Shown here one piece after another: positions 17,205 through 25,761 of a stretch of DNA of 35,830 bases. Where the stretch lies: the NCBI GenBank assembly GCA_024277055.1, contig JAJRVZ010000299.1, forward strand, positions 1-35,830, read 5' to 3'. The notes beneath the pieces were generated by a model that did no database searches, was not told where the DNA came from, and saw nothing but the letters and a program-made list of their open reading frames with translations. The position numbers and the translations under genes are program-made. Origin of the DNA: Calditrichota bacterium. Lineage in GTDB: Bacteria; Calditrichota; Calditrichia; JAJRVZ01. Positions within the stretch are counted from its first letter, which is position 1; each line of letters opens with the position of its first letter.

Positions 17205-19499
17205 TTATCTCAGCACTACAAATTTGCCGATTTCTTTATCGTTTTCCGTCTCAACCACGTAAATATACAACCCTGCTTTTATCGCCTGGATGTTGCGTGA
17301 TTGCAGATTCCACAATTCCTGACCGGTTCCATCGTTGTGATCGATTGTGATCACCAGATCTCCGGTCAGCGTGAATATTGATATCTTGCAGGCAGGCGGC
17401 AAATTCTGGAACATTATCTTTTCCTGATAGCGCTCTTCCAGTTCCGAGAATCCTTTGTACGGATTGGGAACTACCTGCACTTTTTTCAAATCATAGGATG
17501 ACGCCACACTTGAATACAAAATGGAAGGAATTACCGGTACCGGAGCTCCGGTTACCAGATCCACTTTGTAATTGGAACGCGGCGATTCATTGGAAGGAAG
17601 TTCAAGTTCCGGTTTCTCCGGGTCGTATGCCGTAACGGCATAGTAGTAAGGCAAACCGTTGACCGGCCGGGAAAATGTTTTTCCGAGAAAGGTGCCGCCG
17701 GTATCTATGAAGGTATGTACCAGGTCCGGCAAATCTATAAAAGCCGCCGAATCACCGTTGGCATCCTTTACAACCACAGGACCGTTCACATTGTCGAATG
17801 CGGCTATTAACTGCCAGTTGGCGGGAGCATATTCGGCGCGATATACACGGTAGCCTTCAAAGTCGATCTGACCGATTTTGGGATCGGGGGTGGTTTCAGC
17901 CACGTCATCCCAGGCCAGTAATACACCGGCACCTTTTTCATAGGGACTGTAAACCAGGTTCGGAATGGTCGGTGGTACCGGCAGCGACCAGTGAATATCC
18001 GCCCTGAAATCCGAAGGCTTGTACGGGTTGCTCCAGGTACTGCCGGAATAGTAGGCAATAATGGAATTATCTACATTCTGACGCAGTCCTTTTAGCCCCT
18101 TTCCGACGGCGGCAATGTAAACAAATCGAACCGTATCACCGTCAAACATATTATTAAACGGGCCGGTTGTTGTCATCCAGCGATAATCGAACACCGGAGC
18201 TCCGTCTTCGAAGGGACGCGGCATGAATTTTCTGTTAGCGCTGGACAGGTGGGTTCCGGTCATATATTCGTATTTTTCACGATCGGTACCGGGATCACTT
18301 TCCCAGTTCCACCATTGGTGAGAAAAAACCCGACGCAAGGTATCTTCCGGCGCCTCGTAATAGGGCTGTATATCCGTGTAGATCAACGCGCCTCCGATAA
18401 ATCCCAGCACGCCGTTACCACGGTTAATGGCAGCGTCGCCGCGCTCACCCGTGTCATCCGCACTGGTGGAGGGATCATCACCATCGTACATGTAAGACAT
18501 GTTTCGGGGGAACAGATAGCCGCGCAAAGTATCCGAACCGACGACAGCCAGTTCACCGGCTTTCCGCGGAGGCGTGGCAGCATCAACATTTGATTGCCAG
18601 CGCAGATAGGGCGCCTTGTCATCGAGAATTACCGAGTATTCATCATAAAAACCGTCGGCGTGCACCCTGGAAGGATCATAGTTGGATTGCTGTTTGCTCG
18701 GTGAACCGAGATACTGCCAACCATAGGGAATACCGTATTCATCATACCCGTCCAGCTCTCCGTTGGGCACGCCATATTCATCGCCGTCAATATCGACGTT
18801 TTCAACCATATCCCATTCATCGGTATCACCGTCGGGACCGTCATATCCGTCAAAATCCACGACGTCGTCAATATGCGGATCGCTGACATCGGCAACGGTA
18901 CCGACATCGCAATCGTAAACAAGGGCAATATAGACATCGTTTAATGTGGCACCGCTGTTGTTGATCACTTCATACTCATAGGCGATAAAATCATCAAATT
19001 GCGGTAATGCCCAGGTCATGTTTCTTTCAATCACTTTGATACCTATGGGAGAGGTATCGTGAAAGTCAGCATTGAAATCATCGTAGGTTACGAAGAAATC
19101 TTCCATTGACCGGGCATTCGCCCCGGTCAAAATATCGAAGGAAGTACCTACCGTAGGATACCATTCATAATTTCCAAACTCCGCATGCGAGACTCTGGCT
19201 TCTCCACCGATAACCGTACCGATGTAAAGACGGCCTTCCCACAGATAGTTTACCCTGCTGCCCCCCGGCCATTCCATGGAGGGGCGGTCCGTCTTATCTG
19301 CATTGGGATCGCCGTAGCGACCGAAATTACTGTTTGTGTTCCATAATGTTCCGATTTTATGAACCAGGTCTTTGGTCTCATTCGGATCACCGGCAGGTTT
19401 CGCAAGTCCTGCATTCCGATTTTTATCACTTGCAAATACCGCTGTGGCCATCAGAACCACCAGCAGAAAAGAAAGCGATGTCTTTAGCAATCTGTGCAT
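17205..19499 (-). CDS. Secreted Asp-rich protein with fibronectin type III domain and variant C-terminal sorting domain
   Basis: About 764 residues from the chosen start. The signal peptide is MHRLLKTSLSFLLVVLMATA-like. The N-terminal half (to about 500) is a beta-rich domain I cannot name, containing an Asp/Gly/Tyr-rich stretch coded by about 18725-18900, with DGDxDE and DIDGDE units that look like calcium-binding loops. A fibronectin type III-like domain follows (YRVYRAEYAP, then PYYYAVTAYDP). The last 90 residues resemble a T9SS sorting domain but read VVPNPYKGF instead of NYPNPFNP, ending GKFVVLR. AGGAGG precedes the ATG at 19499, and a GTG one codon earlier is equally well spaced. The longer frame to 19631 would overlap the TonB receptor gene. 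It lies 101 nt after the receptor gene and 23 nt before the PorV gene. Likely a surface partner of the receptor or PorV; function unknown. Confidence 0.82.
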   Translation of the reverse strand: MHRLLKTSLSFLLVVLMATAVFASDKNRNAGLAKPAGDPNETKDLVHKIGTLWNTNSNFGRYGDPNADKTDRPSMEWPGGSRVNYLWEGRLYIGTVIGGEARVSHAEFGNYEWYPTVGTSFDILTGANARSMEDFFVTYDDFNADFHDTSPIGIKVIERNMTWALPQFDDFIAYEYEVINNSGATLNDVYIALVYDCDVGTVADVSDPHIDDVVDFDGYDGPDGDTDEWDMVENVDIDGDEYGVPNGELDGYDEYGIPYGWQYLGSPSKQQSNYDPSRVHADGFYDEYSVILDDKAPYLRWQSNVDAATPPRKAGELAVVGSDTLRGYLFPRNMSYMYDGDDPSTSADDTGERGDAAINRGNGVLGFIGGALIYTDIQPYYEAPEDTLRRVFSHQWWNWESDPGTDREKYEYMTGTHLSSANRKFMPRPFEDGAPVFDYRWMTTTGPFNNMFDGDTVRFVYIAAVGKGLKGLRQNVDNSIIAYYSGSTWSNPYKPSDFRADIHWSLPVPPTIPNLVYSPYEKGAGVLLAWDDVAETTPDPKIGQIDFEGYRVYRAEYAPANWQLIAAFDNVNGPVVVKDANGDSAAFIDLPDLVHTFIDTGGTFLGKTFSRPVNGLPYYYAVTAYDPEKPELELPSNESPRSNYKVDLVTGAPVPVIPSILYSSVASSYDLKKVQVVPNPYKGFSELEERYQEKIMFQNLPPACKISIFTLTGDLVITIDHNDGTGQELWNLQSRNIQAIKAGLYIYVVETENDKEIGKFVVLR

Positions 19500-19550
19500 C
19501 ACGCTAATTCCTCCTAAAGTCATTATGCACCGTGCAATTTCTGAAAAGAC

Positions 19551-19577
19551 AGGAAGCCTCCGCTTGCAGAGGCTGTC
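19551..19577 (-). other. Hairpin between the TonB receptor and the FnIII protein genes
   Basis: AGCCTC (19555-19560) pairs with GAGGCT (19569-19574) around an 8-nt loop. On the - strand it is followed after 7 nt by a short T-rich stretch (TCTTTTC). It sits in the 101-nt gap after the receptor stop. It could be a partial terminator or a 3'-end stabiliser setting different expression for the receptor and the genes after it. Confidence 0.4.
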
Positions 19578-19600
19578 CCGTTGATTGTTTAAAATACGGA

Positions 19601-22456
19601 TTAGAAGGCAAGCTGAATACCCAACCGCCACGTGGTTTGCTCACTGTAAACGGACGGGTCATTATAAGGACCTGTCGGGTCACGATCAGGCCTGCCGTCG
19701 CCATCCTGATCCTGATCATAATAACTGACGTCGGCAATACCGTTAATATTAACATGATTGAACAGGAAGTCTTCCAGATTGTTGGCCCATAAAAAGACTT
19801 TCATTCTGTAGCCGCTTCCCAGATCAAGCTGTTTGTCCAGGATCAAATCAATATTGTAGGTTGCAGGCCGGCGTTTGTCGTTGATCGGCGGAACCTTTGT
19901 ACGCGCCTGCGATGAATAGGGCAAACCGGAACCGTATTGAATAACCGTATTTATACCCATGTCATTAAAGGCGGATATTCCGAATAAATTCTCATCCGCA
20001 GGGATACGCAAATTTATATTCGCATTAACCGTATGGCGCTGATCCCAGTTCAGGAAGTTCTCTTCCGTGGGAATAATGTCACCGGACCAGGTATAGCTGT
20101 AATTCTGCGCCGCGCTTGATGATTTACCCTTTGCAATCGAGTAGGTATAGTTAACCGTTCCGCTCCAGTAACGGGAATAGCGTTTCGTCAGCTGCACCTC
20201 AAAACCGCGGGTGTTTCCATAATCCAGGTTGGTGTAAAATCCGGCCCAGTTGGCTGCATTGTAGAAATAAGTCGTCAAGTCTGTAAGACCATGAATGTCT
20301 TTATAGAAACCTTTGATTTCTATCTTCATTTGATCGCTGAAAGCATGCTTCACACCCAATTCATAGGAGGTTGTGGTTTCCGGCTCCATATTCGGATTTC
20401 CAATTACCGGAAACGCCCCGATCAGCTGGAAGGAAATATTGGAATACAGCCGGCTGAACTGCGGCATCTGGAAATAACGGCCGTAGTTAAAATAAATAAC
20501 ATCCCTGTCCGTGATCGGATGGGAAATACCCAAACGCGGACTAACGTAGGTTCTCGGTTTTGAATCCGTCAGTTTCGAAAATCCCAATCGCCCCTGCTGT
20601 ACCGTAAACGGATTCGAATCATCTCCGGGGCTTTTGGCATTGGAATTAAAATAATCAAAACGCAAACCAAAATTCAGAATCATGCCTTCATATTCCATCT
20701 TGTCTTCGGCAAAAGCGGCAAAAGAATAGGGATAGGCTCGAATATTCTGCCCGTAAACATTTCCGCCGGATGCCAGGTCTACATCGTGATCCATGATGTC
20801 GTAATAGGAACCTTCAAGACCCAGTTTAATCTCATTGTTGTTGTCAACCTGGCTGTAATAGGCCATTTTCATCGCCCAGGTATATTTTTCATCAAAATTC
20901 CAGCGGAAACGGCTGTAGGTCGTACCGTTCCCGTACTGGTAAAATCCGTCATTATCCTGCGTATTGCCGAACGGTACTTCCTGCCATCTGATCCATTGCG
21001 AACGCGGCAGCCCTTCGGAGGCATCAATATACCCGTTGTCATTTTCATCAACGAACAGATCCGTGTCGCCGTTATCCACTTTCCAGTCCCAGATGCGGTT
21101 ACCGTTCAAATCCTCCATGGCATAATCGCCGTCGCCGTCGATATCGTCCACTTCACCGTCACCGTCCACATCATAGGCAATGTCCAGATGACCATCTCCA
21201 TCGGCATCTTCGTTTATATTTTCCTTAACATTGTATTTCAGTGCAGTACGCGAACGGCTCAGCTTGGCTTCAAAATAAGATTTTGAGCTGGCCTGATAAG
21301 TCCAGTTTAAAATAAAATGATCGCTGCTTTCATCAAAGAAAGGTAAGTGATCCAGCATGTTGAACGAACTGAATTTACCGTCACGATTCAAATCCTCATC
21401 CAGATCGAGGATTCCGTTGCCGTTGGCATCGGTTTCCCTTGTGGTGCGGCTCCAGCGGTTTGACCAGTCCTGCCAGCTGCCGATATTGCCACCGAAGGAC
21501 AAAGTTATTTTATTTACATGGTCCGGAGTCCAGGTCAGTTTCGATTCAAGGTTATAATTCAGGAAATCCTGCGTTCCCCACCGTCCGCGATCCAGCCTGT
21601 ATTCACCGGCCAGGAAGAACTTCAATTTATTTTTGTAATTGAACAGATTGTTGCTCAGCAGTTCCGGCCCGCCGATTGAAAACTCAAAGTTTTGCACCAT
21701 ATGTTTGTCTTTGAGTTTCGCACTGATTTTACTGAAATCGCTTGTTTTGTAGCGCAGGTTTCCGGAAAGTTTCGGGCCGCCTTCTTTTATGACCATGTTG
21801 ACCACACCCGACTGCGCATCACCGTATTCCGTGCTGAATCCACCGGTGATTACTGAAATTTCCTCAACGGCAAACTCGGGAATATCGGTATCAAAACCAC
21901 GGGTCATCGGGTCCATAACGGTAACACCGTCGACCTGGTACAAAACTTCACCGCTTCGGCCGCCACGTGCATGACCATTCACAAACCCGGGAGTAATACC
22001 TACAACACTCTCAACGTTTTCAAAAGGTATTGCCTGAATTTCCTGCGAAGACATAATGGAACGGCTGGCCGTAAGATCGGTTTGAATGATCGGTCTTTCG
22101 GCTGTTACCACAATTTCTTCCTCCAGCTCCAGCACGGCTTGTGACAGCTGAAAATCCTGACGGGAAGTAAGATCAGCCAGAATTCTTACTCCCTGCAGAA
22201 CCATCGGCTTATATCCAACATAAGAGACTTCTACATCGTAAGTCCCTACCGGTATATTTACAATAAAATACTCACCGTTTAAATCCGTAGAAGCACCCAG
22301 ATACGTTCCGCGGATTATAACGTTTACGCCGGGCAACGGATCACCGGTATCTTTATCGGTAATTCTACCGGCCATTTTTCCACGCGTACCTGCAAAAACC
22401 AATATTGGTATCAGGATCATCAGTAAAGAAACCGAAAAAAACTTTATCCTGGTCAT
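19601..22456 (-). CDS. TonB-dependent receptor with CarboxypepD-regulatory N-terminal domain and Asp-rich loops
   Basis: An outer-membrane active-transport channel of about 951 residues. Order: signal peptide (about 1-22, ending VFAG), a carboxypeptidase-regulatory-like domain (about 25-105: AGRITDKDTGDPLPGVNV, then GEYFIVNIPVGTYDVEVSYVGY), a TonB-box-like EEIVVTAERP (about 113-122), a plug domain (about 125-230: VESVVGITPGFV, YQVDGVTVMD, EYGDAQSGVVNMV), then a beta-barrel ending in Phe (GIQLAF). Two stretches carry calcium-loop-like DxDxDG repeats (coded by 21377-21430 and 21017-21211), unusual inside a barrel and probably extracellular loops. The start at 22456 has AGGAGG upstream and a clean signal peptide; the frame opens earlier at 22510 without such a site. 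It is the first gene of the run through PorV to 8945. The substrate is unknown. Confidence 0.92.
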   Translation of the reverse strand: MTRIKFFSVSLLMILIPILVFAGTRGKMAGRITDKDTGDPLPGVNVIIRGTYLGASTDLNGEYFIVNIPVGTYDVEVSYVGYKPMVLQGVRILADLTSRQDFQLSQAVLELEEEIVVTAERPIIQTDLTASRSIMSSQEIQAIPFENVESVVGITPGFVNGHARGGRSGEVLYQVDGVTVMDPMTRGFDTDIPEFAVEEISVITGGFSTEYGDAQSGVVNMVIKEGGPKLSGNLRYKTSDFSKISAKLKDKHMVQNFEFSIGGPELLSNNLFNYKNKLKFFLAGEYRLDRGRWGTQDFLNYNLESKLTWTPDHVNKITLSFGGNIGSWQDWSNRWSRTTRETDANGNGILDLDEDLNRDGKFSSFNMLDHLPFFDESSDHFILNWTYQASSKSYFEAKLSRSRTALKYNVKENINEDADGDGHLDIAYDVDGDGEVDDIDGDGDYAMEDLNGNRIWDWKVDNGDTDLFVDENDNGYIDASEGLPRSQWIRWQEVPFGNTQDNDGFYQYGNGTTYSRFRWNFDEKYTWAMKMAYYSQVDNNNEIKLGLEGSYYDIMDHDVDLASGGNVYGQNIRAYPYSFAAFAEDKMEYEGMILNFGLRFDYFNSNAKSPGDDSNPFTVQQGRLGFSKLTDSKPRTYVSPRLGISHPITDRDVIYFNYGRYFQMPQFSRLYSNISFQLIGAFPVIGNPNMEPETTTSYELGVKHAFSDQMKIEIKGFYKDIHGLTDLTTYFYNAANWAGFYTNLDYGNTRGFEVQLTKRYSRYWSGTVNYTYSIAKGKSSSAAQNYSYTWSGDIIPTEENFLNWDQRHTVNANINLRIPADENLFGISAFNDMGINTVIQYGSGLPYSSQARTKVPPINDKRRPATYNIDLILDKQLDLGSGYRMKVFLWANNLEDFLFNHVNINGIADVSYYDQDQDGDGRPDRDPTGPYNDPSVYSEQTTWRLGIQLAF

Positions 22457-22616
22457 AATAATTACACCTCCTGTCGGTTGGCGATTTACATAAACTGTTT
22501 GAAATTTCACCTAAAACGATACTTGCCGCGGGCAGCAGTTCACAACCCGATTAAATTTTATCTACCTGAATTTAAAACGGCATATTGAACCACCATTCAT
22601 TTTAACCAGGTAAAAT

Positions 22617-22631
22617 GTACAAAAGTTGTAC
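22617..22631. promoter_or_regulatory. Palindrome upstream of the TonB receptor operon
   Basis: GTACAA (22617-22622) and TTGTAC (22626-22631) form a perfect inverted repeat with a 3-nt spacer, about 165 nt upstream of the receptor start. The 272-nt region (22511-22782) has no gene. A regulator site is possible. No promoter boxes could be placed with confidence. Confidence 0.35.
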
Positions 22632-22782
22632 CAAAAAAAAACACAAGGTCTAAGTCGTTTATTTACAAACGCCATATCCTTCCCGTTTTTGTTTCATTAG
22701 GCAAGTATTTGCACCTGAGGCAGACTTCTTCCCAAAAAGGAGATTGAATATAGTAAAAATGACTATCAATAACAACAGATAA

Positions 22783-24984
22783 TCATCTTATTACTATCAA
22801 TTTACGTGCCCGGCTTTTACCGCCAAAATTCATTCTTAAAAAATACGTACCGCTGGCGACCGGCTCTCCATTATCATCTTTTCCATCCCATGTTTTAAAG
22901 CCGCCTGTCCCGGATTCAAAGCCGTTGAAAACCGTTTTAACCTTACGGCCGAGAATATCCATAATTTCAATTTTAAGTTTACCGGCACCGGAAAGCTCGT
23001 ATTCGATTTTAACCGATGGATTACCGGGTGTCGGAAAGGGAGACGGGTACATTTTTATGATTTTAAAGTCCGTCGGAACCGGCGCCTGCGGCTTGTGACG
23101 GATCGGCGCGGCAAAACTCATATTGATCTGCCAAACACCTTCAAGGTTCCGGCCGTTGACCTTCAATTGGTTCAGGGGGATGAAAACATCGGAATTTTTC
23201 TGCTTCATAAATGATTGTTGCAGACCCGCCGGTGTAGTGCTGTAGCCCATCACACCATTGTTTCCCCTGTATTCAATACCGACTTCAAATTTCTCACCGG
23301 CGTTTTTTTCAATGCCGAGCGCGATGAAGTCCACTTCGACCCATCCGCCCTGCAATACGTTGTTCAGGTCCATGAATATGGAACGGGGGTTTACGGTACC
23401 ATCCACCGGTTGCGTGTAAACATGAATCCTCACTTTTCCCGAAGAATTCTGATTGTAAAAGCTGACCGATCGCAGCCTGCAGCTGTCATAGGGCGCAATA
23501 AAACGGTTGACATTTACATTGCCGGTTGAAATGATATGAATATCGGGATTGCCGGTATCATACTCAATCCTGTTTATGAAATACTTTTGTTTCGCCCGGG
23601 CATTATAATAAAAATTGCCGCTGTTTTCCGTGAGATTCATTACCATCAGCAGCATTTTGTCCCATAAAGTACCGAACCGGTTCTCTGTAATCGTTCCGGG
23701 ATTCTGGGGTATCAGATAAGCGGTCGAATCAGTCGAAATCAGGTTTTTGTATACCATCGCACCGCCGGAAGGTGAGATTTCCAGGTTCAGAGAATCGGCA
23801 TTATCAACTTCGAGCAAATACAGAGCATAGGGCTGTAATCCGGTTGATGCGGATGAAGGGAAATCGTACAATTCGCCTGTTCTGACCGCTTTCATACCTT
23901 TCAGGCTGTTCAGAAAGAACTGATGTTCGGGAGACATGGCAGGATCATTGAAGGTAATCGCCGTATAGAAATCGTCAAGAACATCATTAAAGTTTTTTCC
24001 GGTCTGATTGAGTATCAGCGCGCTTTCAATTCCGATTACTCCGTTTTCCCCGCGCTGAACAATATCACCGATCAGAGATAACCCGTATTTTTCATATAAA
24101 TAGTATGTCCACAGTGCGGTTTTGGAATAATGTTCAAGTACGACGGGCAATCCGCTCTTCCAGCCGGTAAAATCAATATTGGTATTGCGCAGATACAGCG
24201 AAGGGTCCCGCAGCCCGTAACCGCACAGGAAAGATGAAAGTTCGGACAGTCCTTCGTTAACAAAGTTGTCTTCATTTTTATCGTAATTAAAATGAATGAG
24301 ATGCTGATATTCGTGGGCCACTGTTCCCAGCACCTGGTCGTACCGGTATCTCCCGTCCAGATAAATGCCGGGATAGGAATCGATGTACAGCATATCCCGC
24401 TCATTTGAGCCTTCAATCCGGCCGCCGTTAACGGTGGGACCGTTCCGGAACTGATCAGTGGGATTGAAATAGCCGGCAACAAAGCCTTCATTCCCGCTCC
24501 AGCCGTCTTTAATATCGGCAATGAGGAAATCCGTTTTGCCGTCACCGTCGATGTCCGGCGGCAGACCGAAGTAGGCATTAATGATTTCAACAATCCCCCT
24601 CGCCGGGTCGATACTGCCTGCAGGCGTGTTGTCCGTGAGCCCGCTTAGAATTTCGCTGACGGCCGTCGGATTAACATGACCGTTGTTCCATTCGCTGTCC
24701 TGTACCCATATATAGATATTATCACTGCTGTCGCGCAATGTTGCCGTAATTTTTTCGGATTTTTCCGTATCAAAATTATAAACGTAAAACTCTTTGCTTA
24801 CCGCCGGTTTATACAGGGATAACGGTGTTTTGCCGTTATCAAATACCGGTGGAGCATTTTTTTGCAGATAATCTATTATAAATGGGCTTACCGGCGCTTC
24901 GGGCGAACCGCAATAGGGAATATTTTGGGCAACAGCCGAGGCCAGACCGAACAGAAAAAAAACAAAGGTGGGAATTGAATTGAT
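22783..24984 (-). CDS. Secreted gluzincin-like metallopeptidase, variant T9SS sorting domain
   Basis: A secreted zinc peptidase of about 733 residues. The active-site motif HEYQH is coded by 24315-24301, about residues 224-228, and is followed by NEGLSE (243-248), the usual place of the third zinc ligand in gluzincins such as the M30 hyicolysin-like group. A calcium-loop-like DIDGDGKTD lies upstream. Beta-rich domains follow, then a sorting domain of variant form (YPSPFPTPGNP) with a FlgD-like tail ending RKLIVIR. The start is a problem. GGAGG follows the PilZ stop directly and lies 6 nt before an ATC codon (24984), which would give an ideal signal peptide (residues NSIPTFVFFLFGLASAVAQ). The in-frame ATG at 25044 and TTG at 25062 lie inside the PilZ gene without a good ribosome site. 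I therefore place the start at 24984 as a rare or mutated initiator. The domain is related to that of the 1394-residue protein. Confidence 0.8.
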   Translation of the reverse strand: MNSIPTFVFFLFGLASAVAQNIPYCGSPEAPVSPFIIDYLQKNAPPVFDNGKTPLSLYKPAVSKEFYVYNFDTEKSEKITATLRDSSDNIYIWVQDSEWNNGHVNPTAVSEILSGLTDNTPAGSIDPARGIVEIINAYFGLPPDIDGDGKTDFLIADIKDGWSGNEGFVAGYFNPTDQFRNGPTVNGGRIEGSNERDMLYIDSYPGIYLDGRYRYDQVLGTVAHEYQHLIHFNYDKNEDNFVNEGLSELSSFLCGYGLRDPSLYLRNTNIDFTGWKSGLPVVLEHYSKTALWTYYLYEKYGLSLIGDIVQRGENGVIGIESALILNQTGKNFNDVLDDFYTAITFNDPAMSPEHQFFLNSLKGMKAVRTGELYDFPSSASTGLQPYALYLLEVDNADSLNLEISPSGGAMVYKNLISTDSTAYLIPQNPGTITENRFGTLWDKMLLMVMNLTENSGNFYYNARAKQKYFINRIEYDTGNPDIHIISTGNVNVNRFIAPYDSCRLRSVSFYNQNSSGKVRIHVYTQPVDGTVNPRSIFMDLNNVLQGGWVEVDFIALGIEKNAGEKFEVGIEYRGNNGVMGYSTTPAGLQQSFMKQKNSDVFIPLNQLKVNGRNLEGVWQINMSFAAPIRHKPQAPVPTDFKIIKMYPSPFPTPGNPSVKIEYELSGAGKLKIEIMDILGRKVKTVFNGFESGTGGFKTWDGKDDNGEPVASGTYFLRMNFGGKSRARKLIVIR

Positions 24985-25000
24985 CGGCGTCCTCCGCTTT

Positions 25001-25336
25001 CTAAGAAATATTCGGAAATTCTTTCCGTAACAAATCCAGTTCATTCTCACTGATTTCAACAAACTGGATGCCGATTAAATAGGTTGTCGGGTCGGCTTCT
25101 TTCACATTGCGAACGATCCCTTTTGTTTTAATAACATCATTTTTAAGGGCGATGGTCATTTCAACTTCAGCGTCAACATCAAAGGGTGTTCTGTTTTCTA
25201 TCAGTACCCCACCCCGGCTTATATCCCGTGCCAGGGCCATACCTTCTTCACACACCCGTTTTTCCTCATCAAAAAGTTTATAGGAGATAAACTGCTCTGA
25301 TTCTATCCTTACCGATTGACGTTGATCAATAGACAC
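25001..25336 (-). CDS. PilZ domain protein (c-di-GMP binding)
   Basis: A single-domain PilZ protein of 111 residues. The two c-di-GMP-binding motifs are present: RxxxR as RQSVR (6-10) and D/N-x-S-x-x-G as DISRGG (38-43), followed by the expected beta-barrel strands. It probably senses cyclic di-GMP in the cytoplasm and acts on an unknown partner. The start is the GTG at 25336, with AGGAGG 8 nt upstream. It follows the small unknown gene by 14 nt and is followed, 16 nt after its stop, by the secreted peptidase, so the three are likely cotranscribed. Stop is TAG. Confidence 0.9.
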   Translation of the reverse strand: MSIDQRQSVRIESEQFISYKLFDEEKRVCEEGMALARDISRGGVLIENRTPFDVDAEVEMTIALKNDVIKTKGIVRNVKEADPTTYLIGIQFVEISENELDLLRKEFPNIS

Positions 25337-25350
25337 GATTTCTCCCTCCT

Positions 25351-25611
25351 TTAATTTTCCCTGCTGTTTTCCAGCAGGGCTTCAATCTCCGGTCTTAGTT
25401 TTTGAGCATCAATATCAAAATGCCCCAATTCCGTGAGAACAATATCTATTTGATTGTTGAGGTTTTCCGTCCGGTTTAAATATAGAATTCTGCGGTCATT
25501 GATCCTGCATCCGCCACCCTTAAAATAGCCTTTACCGATTTTAAGCTCGATATTATAGGACCGCAACAATTCTGATAACTGTTTGAAAAATGCCATGTCC
25601 TTTTTTTCCAT
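25351..25611 (-). CDS. Small hypothetical protein
   Basis: I do not recognise this 86-residue protein. It is soluble, with an N-terminal helix (about 5-20), a central KGGGCRINDRRILYLNR strand pair with a single Cys, and a C-terminal helix. There is no signal peptide or membrane segment. The ATG at 25611 lacks a clear ribosome site; a second ATG at 25596 has AAGGA only 1 nt before it. Its stop lies 14 nt before the PilZ start, so the two are probably cotranslated and might interact. The gap to manC upstream is 150 nt and shows no gene. Confidence 0.7.
   Translation of the reverse strand: MEKKDMAFFKQLSELLRSYNIELKIGKGYFKGGGCRINDRRILYLNRTENLNNQIDIVLTELGHFDIDAQKLRPEIEALLENSREN
25359..25379 (-). 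other. Perfect stem-loop at the 3' end of the small gene, before PilZ
   Basis: CCCTGCTG (25359-25366) and CAGCAGGG (25372-25379) form a perfect 8-bp stem with a 5-nt loop. On the - strand it is followed by AAAATTAAAGGAGG, so it has no U-tract and is not a standard terminator. It lies inside the last codons of the small gene, just upstream of the PilZ ribosome site, and may shape translation or RNA processing between the two. Confidence 0.5.
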
Positions 25612-25761
25612 GACGTGAATTTATAAAAGTATATTAAATTTTCAACTATTTTCTCATTAATTTTGAAAATTGTTCCCTAATGATCAATTTCCGCTTTTCA
25701 TCGCCTCCGGTTACTTCCCTGCCTGCCGGGCCGTCCCGGAAAGCCCGTTTCACAGAAAAAC

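Noticed and set aside
25726-25739. CCGGG/CCCGG hairpin downstream of manC as a terminator
   Set aside because: Only 5 bp and no T run on the - strand. It may be chance in a GC-rich patch.
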